NCBI RefSeq assembly: GCF_003971255.1
Contig: NZ_CP034660.1
Span: 4,030,001 to 4,094,000 of the forward strand
DNA length: 64,000 nt
From: Colwellia sp. Arc7-635
GTDB taxonomy: Bacteria; Pseudomonadota; Gammaproteobacteria; Enterobacterales; Alteromonadaceae
Direction: 5' to 3'
Below, one piece after another: positions 39,307-48,997 of the stretch. The notes below the pieces were generated by a model. It did not search any database and was not told the origin of the DNA. It saw nothing but the letters and a program-made list of their open reading frames with translations. Every line of letters starts with the position of its first letter. Within the stretch, counting starts at the first letter, position 1. The position numbers and the translations under genes are program-made.

Positions 39307-39409
39307 TTAGCGACTTAAGACAGTCGCGACATCATCTGCATTCATCGTTAACGTTTAGTAAATTTTTCAGCTATGTATTTTAGCCTCAGATAAGTATCGA
39401 GAATAACCT

Positions 39410-40783
39410 ATGACCAACCTTAACTCTGTCACGAAAACAACCGGCAGTAAAATTCTCATCGTTGATGACGACCCTAGCCTCTTAAGACTGATTGGAATTC
39501 GCTTATCAGCGGCCGGTTATCAGGTTGAATCAGCAGAAAACGCCAAAATAGCATTAGGTCGATTAGAGAGTTTTCACCCTCAATTAGTGATCAGCGATCT
39601 AAAGATGGAAGGCATGGACGGCATGGCGTTGTTCGAGCAAATCAGAGCTAAACATCCTCATATTCCCGTGATAATTATGACGGCGCATGGCACCATTCCA
39701 GACGCTATTAATGCCACTAAACAAGGCGTTTTTAGTTTTCTAACCAAACCTTTTGAAAGTAAAGAGCTACTAGATATAGTGCAACAAGCCATTCGGCTGC
39801 AACCTGCAGAGCTTAATCATAGTCAGGCAGATAGTTTATGGCGTGACAAAATAATCAGTCGCAGCAACATAATGGAGTCGTTATTACAGCAAAGTAAGCA
39901 AGTAGCAAAAAGTGACTTTAGCCTACTTATTCAAAGCCAAAGCGGCACAGGTAAAGAACTTTTAGCCAAAGCGATTCATTTAGCGAGTCCAAGACATCAA
40001 GAAAAATTTACTGCGATTAACTGCGCTGCTATTCCCGAGCAATTACTAGAGTCTGAATTATTCGGTCATAGCAAAGGTGCTTTTACTGGTGCCGAAAAAA
40101 ACCATATTGGTTTATTTCAAGCAACAGATGGTGGTACCTTATTTTTAGATGAAATTGGTGATATGCCAATGAGTTTTCAAGTAAAGCTGCTGCGAACACT
40201 GCAAGAAAGAGAAGTACGTCCTGTTGGTAGCACTCAGTCAATTAAAGTTGATGTTAGAATTATTTCTGCGACACATAAGAATTTACAGCAAGCGATAATA
40301 GACCAAACATTCCGCGAAGATTTATATTACCGACTCAATGTGGTTGAGTTAGAGTTACCGCCCTTGTCTGAACGCCGAGAAGATATTCCGTTACTTGCTC
40401 AACACTTTCTAAGCAAATCGACTGAGCAGTCACATATCAACATTTCCGGTTTCTCACAAGAAGCGATGGAGATTTTAATCAGCGCCTCATGGCCCGGTAA
40501 TATTCGACAACTACAAAATGTGGTAGAACAAGCGGTTGCCTTGTCGACAGAGCCTTTAATTAGTGAAATGCTAATAAAAAATGCCCTACGTGATAAAACC
40601 ACTATTTTACCGTCATTTGTTCAAGCTCGAGATAAGTTTGAGCGTGACTATTTGGCAAAGCTGTTAAAAATTACCGCTGGCAATGTTTCACAAGCAGCGA
40701 AAATCGCACAAAGAAATCGTACTGAATTTTATAAACTACTCAATCGTCATCATCTTTCAGCTGAGGCATTTAGAGAGGAGTAA
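39410..40783 (+). CDS. glrR: Sigma-54-dependent response regulator GlrR (QseF)
   Basis: A 457-residue regulator: receiver domain (about 14-130) with the phospho-acceptor Asp in VISDLKMEGMDG, AAA+ domain (about 150-380) with Walker A SQSGTGKELL, sigma-54 contact GAFTGAEK and Walker B TLFLDEIGD, then a C-terminal Fis-type helix-turn-helix with NVSQAAKIAQRNR. It should activate sigma-54 promoters when phosphorylated by GlrK. In enterobacteria targets include the glmY small RNA and rpoE; none of those is in this window. It follows the lipoprotein gene by about 100 bases. Confidence 0.9.
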   Translation: MTNLNSVTKTTGSKILIVDDDPSLLRLIGIRLSAAGYQVESAENAKIALGRLESFHPQLVISDLKMEGMDGMALFEQIRAKHPHIPVIIMTAHGTIPDAINATKQGVFSFLTKPFESKELLDIVQQAIRLQPAELNHSQADSLWRDKIISRSNIMESLLQQSKQVAKSDFSLLIQSQSGTGKELLAKAIHLASPRHQEKFTAINCAAIPEQLLESELFGHSKGAFTGAEKNHIGLFQATDGGTLFLDEIGDMPMSFQVKLLRTLQEREVRPVGSTQSIKVDVRIISATHKNLQQAIIDQTFREDLYYRLNVVELELPPLSERREDIPLLAQHFLSKSTEQSHINISGFSQEAMEILISASWPGNIRQLQNVVEQAVALSTEPLISEMLIKNALRDKTTILPSFVQARDKFERDYLAKLLKITAGNVSQAAKIAQRNRTEFYKLLNRHHLSAEAFREE

Positions 40784-40798
40784 TACAGGAAATTTAAT

Positions 40799-40882
40799 GT
40801 TGAATGTTGAATGTTGAATGTTGAATGTTGAATGTTGAATGTTGAATGTTGAATGTTGAATGTTGAATGTTGAATGTTGAAT
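40799..40882. repeat. Tandem heptanucleotide repeat, 12 perfect copies
   Basis: GTTGAAT repeats 12 times without a mismatch, in the gap between glrR (stop at 40783) and the convergent FKBP gene. Being perfect, it is probably recent or kept uniform by slippage, and its copy number may vary among strains. It is outside coding sequence; the minus-strand frame across it is only the repeat read as codons. Confidence 0.95.
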
Positions 40883-40890
40883 AGTATCGC

Positions 40891-40924
40891 GGGCTTAAAT
40901 GCTTTATTCAAAGCTTTTAAGCCC
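40891..40924. terminator. Hairpin between glrR and FKBP gene
   Basis: GGGCTTAAA pairs with TTTAAGCCC, and an inner GCTTT/AAAGC also pairs. It lacks a long T run and may terminate glrR after the repeat. Confidence 0.45.
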
Positions 40925-40941
40925 TTACTCATTATTACTCA

Positions 40942-40961
40942 GGTCCTTCCACTAAAGGACC
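40942..40961. terminator. Hairpin next to FKBP stop
   Basis: GGTCCTT pairs with AAGGACC six bases from the FKBP stop. The T tail is poor in either direction. Confidence 0.4.
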
Positions 40962-40966
40962 TTAGT

Positions 40967-41440
40967 CTATTTAATGGCAAGTAACTCAACATCAAAAATC
41001 AACAAAGAGCCAGCTGGAATTTTACCTGCTGCACTATTACCATAACCTAGATTGGCAGGAATAAATAATCGAGTTTTCTCGCCAACAACCATCAATTGCA
41101 GCCCTTCAGTCCAGCCCTTAATAACCTGATTTAAACCAAAGCTTATTGGTTGATTTCGATCTACAGAGCTGTCGAAAACCGTACCATCTAATAACGTACC
41201 GTGATAATGCACTGTCACCTTTGAGCTCGCGGTAGGATGAGTATCACCGTCCCCTGCGGTTAATACTTTATATTGCAAGCCAGAAACCGTTTCAATCACG
41301 CCCTCTTCATCTTTATTTGCTTGTAAAAATGTAGCGGCTTGTTCCACATTAACTTTAGCCGCTTCACGGTTTGAATTATTGCGCACGAAAAAGCTGATAA
41401 TTAAAGCTAACACGATGAGTAAAATAATATATTTAGTCAT
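40967..41440 (-). CDS. FKBP-type peptidyl-prolyl isomerase, membrane-anchored
   Basis: A 157-residue protein with an N-terminal membrane helix or uncleaved signal (about 4-21) followed by a linker and one FKBP domain (about 50-157): VTVHYHGTLLDGTVFDSS, then VIKGWTEGLQLM, and IPANLGYG. It accelerates proline isomerisation in proteins of the envelope, most likely facing the periplasm. It lies alone, upstream of the convergent glrR region. Confidence 0.88.
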   Translation of the reverse strand: MTKYIILLIVLALIISFFVRNNSNREAAKVNVEQAATFLQANKDEEGVIETVSGLQYKVLTAGDGDTHPTASSKVTVHYHGTLLDGTVFDSSVDRNQPISFGLNQVIKGWTEGLQLMVVGEKTRLFIPANLGYGNSAAGKIPAGSLLIFDVELLAIK

Positions 41441-41528
41441 TTTTATTCCTTATTTTTTATTAATTTTTTATTGGTTTTTTTATTAGCTATTTCTTGATTC
41501 ATTACTAAAAGCCTTTACTAACAAGCAG

Positions 41529-42242
41529 CTATAGCTTATCAACATTATGTACTTCCCATTCAGTTAAATGCCGACTGGCCGCTGGCTCTAACGTGTTATC
41601 TAGCTCAAGAGTACCGATAGAACATCGATGTAAAGCAGTAACTGTATTTCGAAAACGGCCAAACATACGCTTAATTTGATGATAACGCCCTTCAACTAGC
41701 TCAACTTCTGCTTGATAGTCAGAGAGAATCGTTAACTTTGCCGGCTTAGTTGTAATGTCTTCAAATTCAAAATACATACCTTTGGCAAACGCACTAATGT
41801 ATTCTTCATTCAGCTTATCTTTCAACGTCACGCTATAGCGCTTAATCACCTTATGCTCAGGTAAAGTTAAACGCTCAGACCAACGGCTATCGTTGGTCAT
41901 TAGCACTAAACCAGAGGTGTTAAGGTCAAGCCTTCCAACAATATGCAATTCATCTTTAAAGGAATAATCAAGTAAGTCGATCACCGTTTTATGTTCTTTG
42001 TCACGCGTTGCGCTCACCACGCCAATAGGCTTATTCAGCATAATATAATGAGCAGCGTTTTCTTGGATCACCTGACCATCTAAAGTGATATGACTGAACG
42101 TATCAATAATCTCATCAATATCATGGGCAATAACGCCATTAATCTGCACTCTATTTTTCGCCAGCATCAGTCGCACATCTTTGCGACTGATTTGACAATA
42201 TTGTGCTAGAAATCGATCGAGCCTAGCTTTATTTAATGCCAC
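41529..42242 (-). CDS. RsuA-family 16S rRNA pseudouridine synthase
   Basis: A 237-residue enzyme: an N-terminal S4 RNA-binding domain (about 5-50, RLDRFLAQYCQISRKDV) and a catalytic domain with GRLDLNTSGLVLMTND (catalytic Asp near residue 102) and the EGRYHQIKRMF motif near residue 180. This layout matches RsuA, which modifies U516 in 16S rRNA. RluE- or RluF-like relatives share the architecture, so the exact target is not certain. Confidence 0.85.
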   Translation of the reverse strand: MALNKARLDRFLAQYCQISRKDVRLMLAKNRVQINGVIAHDIDEIIDTFSHITLDGQVIQENAAHYIMLNKPIGVVSATRDKEHKTVIDLLDYSFKDELHIVGRLDLNTSGLVLMTNDSRWSERLTLPEHKVIKRYSVTLKDKLNEEYISAFAKGMYFEFEDITTKPAKLTILSDYQAEVELVEGRYHQIKRMFGRFRNTVTALHRCSIGTLELDNTLEPAASRHLTEWEVHNVDKL

Positions 42243-42269
42243 GAAAAAGCACCTTCAAACTGCATGTAA

Positions 42270-43163
42270 CTAGACCGCTTCTTTAATAAGATGCACATCA
42301 CGTTGTGGGAATGGAATTTTAATATTGGCATTATCTAAAGTGAGATAAATTTCTTTATAGGCAGTGTATTTTGCGCTGTACAAATTTTCTGTTGGAGTCC
42401 ATAAACGTACCGCAATATTGATAGAGCTATCAGCAAAAGCGTCAATACCAATAAGAGGTTTACGTACCGCACTAACAATATCTAACTTGCCAATGGCTTC
42501 TTCAAGCATTGCCACAACTTCTAATGGATTTTCACTATAATCAATACCGACACTGAGCTCTAACAACGAGTCATTTCTTGAGTTATGCAAGATCTCACCA
42601 ACGATGTGTTTGTTTGGAATGGTTATTTCAACATTGTCTTCATCTGACAAAATCGTGTAAGCCAGTAATACTTCTTTAACAAGACCCGTAACACCTTGCA
42701 CAGTAATGGTATCGCCAACAACAAAAGGACGAATAATAATAATATTGAAACCTGCAGCATAGTTAGCTAATAAGCCTTGTAGCGCTAAACCAGCACCTAA
42801 AGAAATAGCACCTATGGCAGCAATAAATGGTGTGACACTAATGCCTAATTTACCCAATGAAATAATAGTGATCATCACTACAATCAGCATTTTAGTCGTA
42901 TTAGCTAAAAAGCGACTTAGCGTAACATCAAGCTTATGTCGCTCACATAACTTAAGTACCACATTGGCAATTTTACCGGCAAACATAAAACCGATAATAA
43001 AAATGATAAAAGCACCAATTAATTGAAAACTGTAATTGGTAAAAAACTCAACAATGATGTTATAAATTCGCCCGACTTGGTCAAGTTCATCTTTAAGTAA
43101 CAGGGAGGGATCTAAAGTTTTAGTTATTTTTTCAGTGGTGCTTGCGGTGCTAGATTCAGCCAT
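42270..43163 (-). CDS. Small-conductance mechanosensitive channel, MscS family
   Basis: A 297-residue inner-membrane channel with three transmembrane helices (about 40-65, 82-105, 112-145). The third is the pore helix (IAAIGAISLGAGLALQGLLANYAAG). The beta domain follows with RPFVVGDTITVQGVTGLV and IPNKHIVGE. Length and layout match E. coli MscS (286 residues). It opens under membrane tension to release solutes during osmotic downshock. Confidence 0.92.
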   Translation of the reverse strand: MAESSTASTTEKITKTLDPSLLLKDELDQVGRIYNIIVEFFTNYSFQLIGAFIIFIIGFMFAGKIANVVLKLCERHKLDVTLSRFLANTTKMLIVVMITIISLGKLGISVTPFIAAIGAISLGAGLALQGLLANYAAGFNIIIIRPFVVGDTITVQGVTGLVKEVLLAYTILSDEDNVEITIPNKHIVGEILHNSRNDSLLELSVGIDYSENPLEVVAMLEEAIGKLDIVSAVRKPLIGIDAFADSSINIAVRLWTPTENLYSAKYTAYKEIYLTLDNANIKIPFPQRDVHLIKEAV

Positions 43164-43576
43164 TAGTGCATTCCATAGTGTGTGCGTTGTTCGAGTTTTG
43201 CTATATTACGACAATTTGATGCCAAATTTATAATATTATTCCGCTTTAATGGCCAAAAACTGAAAGTTACTAACTTAGGCATTAACGCTAACCGACTCAT
43301 GATTCATTATGCTTATATTGATTTTCTCTTGATATCAAAAAACACAGTCAGGTATTCACTATAATGAGTCATATACAAAGTAATAGCATTCTCACAGTGT
43401 TATTAAATTTAAAATAAGAGTGGGTGATTTTAACTTTCTAGCGATCTGAAGGAATAATAATTCAAGATATAACAGAAGACGTGTTACCAGGCATATGCAG
43501 AGAAAATCAAATTCAAAAGTTTCAAAGCTGTCCAACTACAGAGTGCCTCACCATGTTCATGATGAGGCATCAAGTA
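43164..43576. other. Intergenic region, about 410 bases
   Basis: Holds the promoter of leftward mscS and the hairpin at 43544-43569 after the next leftward gene. The short rightward frame at 43182-43364 has no ribosome site or family match and is not called. Confidence 0.4.
43544..43569. terminator. Possible terminator hairpin
   Basis: TGCCTCA (43544-43550) pairs with TGAGGCA (43563-43569), eight bases after the stop of the minus-strand hypothetical gene. There is no T run, so termination is uncertain. Confidence 0.35.
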
Positions 43577-43978
43577 CTAATGCTGCTTGCAAGTAAGCGC
43601 AATTTTACAATTTTTATCATCTAAGCTGCACGATGGTGGTGATTGGCTGCAAACCATTCCACCATCACGTACATAAAGATTTTCTAAAAAATTTAGTAAA
43701 CTCCTATTAAATTCAATGCCTTTATCATGATGTAAATTAAAATTTATCATATTATTGCTAGTAGTTACTGAACCGGCTATTGGGTTACAGTATACTCCTG
43801 CACGCACGCACACCCCAGGCTCGTTATCAAATTTTGTCATTAGAAATTGTAATGATTGAGCAGTTTCTCTTTCCACGTATTGCTTAACGTCTTGACCGTT
43901 AGAGCTATTATTTGCTTGTGAGTATGTAGGTGCAAATAAAAAGTATACGCCAATAAGTAAAAGTACCTTTTTAAACAT
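43577..43978 (-). CDS. Exported cysteine-containing hypothetical protein
   Basis: A 133-residue protein that I do not recognise. It has a signal peptide (about 1-22, ending YSQA-N). The mature part carries cysteines in pairs: CVRAGVYC in the middle and CSQSPPSC, CKIALTC near the end. These suggest disulfides in the periplasm or outside the cell. It has its own promoter region to the right and no co-directional neighbour. Confidence 0.6.
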   Translation of the reverse strand: MFKKVLLLIGVYFLFAPTYSQANNSSNGQDVKQYVERETAQSLQFLMTKFDNEPGVCVRAGVYCNPIAGSVTTSNNMINFNLHHDKGIEFNRSLLNFLENLYVRDGGMVCSQSPPSCSLDDKNCKIALTCKQH

Positions 43979-44472
43979 TTTAGTCCCTTAAATCCTTGTT
44001 AAATAAATTGTTATTACCAGCTAATTTAATAATTAGCTCCGCAAAAGTATAATAAATTTAAACTTATTGCAATTGTAATAAATCATCATGCTGCAAGTCC
44101 ATTAAGCGTAAAATCAGGAAAAATAACGCTTAAGGCAACGTTATTGTTCTCGACAAGATTATTACATTACATATAAGACTTTAGGGTAATGCTGGACAGC
44201 GTTAGCGAGAACAACCATGATCGTCAATCAATGCCTCTCAACCTTTACATTCTCGCTAAGATCTCAAGTTATTAGTCCTATTGCTATGAGGATATTCCAA
44301 ACTCAGATGAGATATTACCTGCCCCTGACTCAACACATGAGTAACAACAGCATTGGCCGTATATAAAATAGCCGCCTGCTTATTAATTTATTAAATACCC
44401 TTTGCTTAACAAGCAAAATACAGGTTAGACTCTAGCCATGTTTAATGCCTATAGCGCATCAAACATATTGAC
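43979..44472. other. Intergenic region with two inverted repeats
   Basis: About 490 bases between the leftward exported protein and the thi riboswitch. Arms TTAAGCGT/ACGCTTAA (44102-44109, 44126-44133) and TTAGCGAGAA/TTCTCGCTAA (44202-44211, 44250-44259) are perfect. A possible promoter for the thi operon is TTGCTT (44402) and TTAGAC (44425), 17 bases apart. No reading frame is seen. Confidence 0.5.
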
Positions 44473-44554
44473 TTGTCGGAGTGCCAAAGGGCTGAGATCG
44501 CGAAAGCGGGATCCGTAGAACCTGATTAGATTAACATCTGCGAAGGGAACAAGT
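44473..44554 (+). ncRNA. TPP riboswitch (THI element) controlling thiC operon
   Basis: The aptamer is recognisable by its conserved blocks: GTCGGAGTGCC, GGGCTGAGATCGC, GCGGGATCCGTAGAACCTGAT, then CATCTGCGAAGGGAACAAG. It lies about 105 bases before thiC. On binding thiamine diphosphate it should lower thi expression. Confidence 0.93.
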
Positions 44555-44619
44555 GAGTGAACTCAAAAGTATACTTTACACATTACTATTGAGCTTGCTC
44601 CTCGTTACTACCCCCATAA

Positions 44620-46617
<1,998 letters not shown>

Positions 46618-46632
46618 TCGATTAATTTAACT

Positions 46633-47880
46633 ATGCCAAACATCGCTATTATTGGCGCCGGCCTGATGGGCCGCTTGCTAGCTTTGTCGTTAAATCGACA
46701 AGGCTACCAAGTCACGCTATTTGATAAAGACCAAAAAAACGGCCACCAAAGTGCTGCCTATGCTGCTGCTGGACTATTAACCCCGCTTGGCGAAGCGATG
46801 CACAGCCCTGCCAACATTGTGGCTATGGGCTTTGCTGCACTGCCGTTATGGCCCAAATTACTCACGACACTAACTAGTTACACCTTCTTTCAGCAAACGG
46901 GCACGCTAGTCGTTAGTCATGAACAAGATATTGGCGACTACCAACGCCTAAAAAGATTCTTAGCTAATCATTACCCAGCTAATGATCAGCAACAACTCAA
47001 CCGCCAACAATTAACAGCACTCGAACCCGAACTCGCGCGTAAGTTTTCGCAAGCCTTGTATTTACCCGAAGAAGGTCAAATAGGCAATAGAAAGTTACTG
47101 CTCGCATTACAGCAACAATTGCTCGATGAAAATGTTGAATGGCGAAGCGAATCTGAAGTGATAGCGATTAATAGCCATAGTTTTGATAGCGGTTGCGACA
47201 TTAATTACCGCACCTGCCAGCAGAACAGTAGTATTCAAAGTCAGACATTTGATTTTGCTATTGATTGTCGTGGTATTGGCGCGAGAAAATCGCTTAAGAG
47301 CATGACCAGTAACATCGGTAGTAGCACGAGCAATGGCACAGAGAATAAGCTAGGCATTAATCAACGCAATGACCAATGCAATGCTGAACTCTCCGATTTA
47401 CGTGCTGTACGTGGTGAGTTGTTTCAGCTGTTTGCGCCAGACGTTAATATTTCACGACCGGTTAGGTTAATGCATCCACGTTATCAATTATATATAGCGC
47501 CCAAAGGGAAAGGTCATTATGTCGTTGGCGCAACCGAAATTGAAAGTGACAATACCGCACCTATGACGGTACGCTCAGCGATGGAGTTACTCAGTGCAGC
47601 CTATAGTGTTCATCCAGGTTTTGCAGAGGCAAACATTCGTCAGCATATTAGCCAACTTCGACCAGCCTTTAGTGATAATCAGCCTAAAATAATTTCTCAA
47701 CATGCTTTGCTACAAGTGAATGGTTTATATCGTCATGGCTTTTTAATTGCGCCCGTTGTACTCGGCCAAGTATTAGAACATGTTGATAATTTAATGTTAA
47801 ACAAGCAAAAACCACTTGATAACTACCCGTACCACAAGTGGTTGCCCATTAGCCTTGCGAGCAATGAGCTGATTTCATGA
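46633..47880 (+). CDS. thiO: Glycine oxidase ThiO
   Basis: A 415-residue FAD enzyme with an N-terminal dinucleotide motif GAGLMGRLLALSL (near residue 7) followed by the acidic FAD ribose residue in VTLFDKD. Near the C-terminus are RHGFLIAPV and the conserved VVGATEIES segment. It oxidises glycine to iminoacetate (dehydroglycine), used to build the thiazole. Bacteria using ThiO do so with oxygen instead of ThiH, matching an aerobic marine lifestyle. It lies 15 bases after thiC. Confidence 0.9.
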   Translation: MPNIAIIGAGLMGRLLALSLNRQGYQVTLFDKDQKNGHQSAAYAAAGLLTPLGEAMHSPANIVAMGFAALPLWPKLLTTLTSYTFFQQTGTLVVSHEQDIGDYQRLKRFLANHYPANDQQQLNRQQLTALEPELARKFSQALYLPEEGQIGNRKLLLALQQQLLDENVEWRSESEVIAINSHSFDSGCDINYRTCQQNSSIQSQTFDFAIDCRGIGARKSLKSMTSNIGSSTSNGTENKLGINQRNDQCNAELSDLRAVRGELFQLFAPDVNISRPVRLMHPRYQLYIAPKGKGHYVVGATEIESDNTAPMTVRSAMELLSAAYSVHPGFAEANIRQHISQLRPAFSDNQPKIISQHALLQVNGLYRHGFLIAPVVLGQVLEHVDNLMLNKQKPLDNYPYHKWLPISLASNELIS

Positions 47881-47972
47881 ACATCTGCACTTCCGTAAAT
47901 TATTCATGCGTTTATTCCTCTAAATAACGTAACTAATGCAGTAGACGCAATAAGAAGAAAATCGAGATAACA

Positions 47973-48191
47973 ATGAAAATATATATTAATGGCAATGTTT
48001 TTGAACTCCCATATTCAACCGAGCCTACCGATATCGATCGGGTGATCAGCAAAGCATTACCGGCAAGTCAGCAACAGCAAAGTTTTGCTTTAGCACTCAA
48101 TGGTGATTTTGTTGGCCGAGATGACTACCGCAAAACCTATGTTAACGATAACGATAGTATTGACTTACTTTTTCCCATTGTTGGAGGTTAA
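47973..48191 (+). CDS. thiS: Sulfur carrier protein ThiS
   Basis: A 72-residue ubiquitin-like protein ending in the essential Gly-Gly (FPIVGG). The C-terminal glycine is turned into a thiocarboxylate that donates sulfur to the thiazole. The N-terminal MKIYINGNVFEL fits the family. It is followed three bases later by thiG. Confidence 0.93.
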   Translation: MKIYINGNVFELPYSTEPTDIDRVISKALPASQQQQSFALALNGDFVGRDDYRKTYVNDNDSIDLLFPIVGG

Positions 48192-48194
48192 CCC

Positions 48195-48997
48195 ATGGCA
48201 TTAAATATATATGGCCAACAGCTTGATAGCCGTTTACTGATCGGCTCTGCGCTCTACCCTTCCCCGAAGTTATGAAGCAAGCAATTATCGCCAGTGGTTC
48301 GCAAGTGGTGACCTTATCGCTAAAACGACAGAATCCGTTAGAGCGCTCAGGTGAAAAAATTTGGCGCTATATTCAAGAAACGGTTCAGCAAAGCCAAGGG
48401 TTTCTCCTACCGAATACTGCGGGCTGTAAAAATGCAAAAGAAGCAATCACTTTAGCCAAAATGAGTCGTGAATTATTTCAAACGGATTGGATAAAGCTCG
48501 AAGTGATCGGTGACGACTATAATCTGCAACCCGATCCGATAGAGCTACTGATCGCCGCCGAACAGCTACTCGCCGATGGTTTTAAAGTACTGCCCTATTG
48601 CACCGATGATTTAGTCATTTGCCAAAAATTATATGCTCTAGGTTGTAAAGTGATCATGCCTTGGGCATCACCTATAGGCACAGGGAAAGGTTTAATGAAT
48701 CCTTATAATTTAGCCAGTATTCGCCAACGATTACCCAACGCAACGTTAATACTCGATGCCGGAATAGGCAAACCCTCAGACGCTTGTATCGCTATGGAAA
48801 TGGGCTTTGACGGTGTGCTACTCAATAGTGCTATTGCCCTTGCCGATAATCCGGTATTAATGGCAAAAGCTTTTGCAAGCGCGATTTCTGCTGGAGAATC
48901 TGCTTATATCGCCGGTACTATGCCTGAACGTCAAACCGCTCATGCCAGTACACCAACACTAGATTCGCCCTTTTGGCATCATCCGGAGCATAATTAA
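48195..48997 (+). pseudogene. thiG: Thiazole synthase ThiG with one-base frameshift
   Basis: The ATG at 48195 opens [20 protein letters not shown], matching the ThiG N-terminus, but the frame stops at TGA after YPSPKL (about 48270). The next frame continues directly as [16 protein letters not shown] and covers the rest, including the Schiff-base lysine region [10 protein letters not shown] and GIGKPSDA. Adding one C to the CCCC run near 48263-48266 gives YPSPEVMKQ and restores a 267-residue protein. Either the gene is broken or one base was lost in sequencing. Every other thi gene here is intact, so an error is likely. Confidence 0.85.

Noticed and set aside
40799-40882. CRISPR array
   Set aside because: Units are seven bases with no spacers; it is a simple tandem repeat.
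40750-40932. Minus-strand frame across the heptanucleotide repeat
   Set aside because: Its protein is just the repeat read as STFNIQH units. It has no independent coding evidence and overlaps the glrR end.
43182-43364. 60-residue rightward frame in the mscS gap
   Set aside because: No ribosome site, no motif, and AT-rich chance opening.
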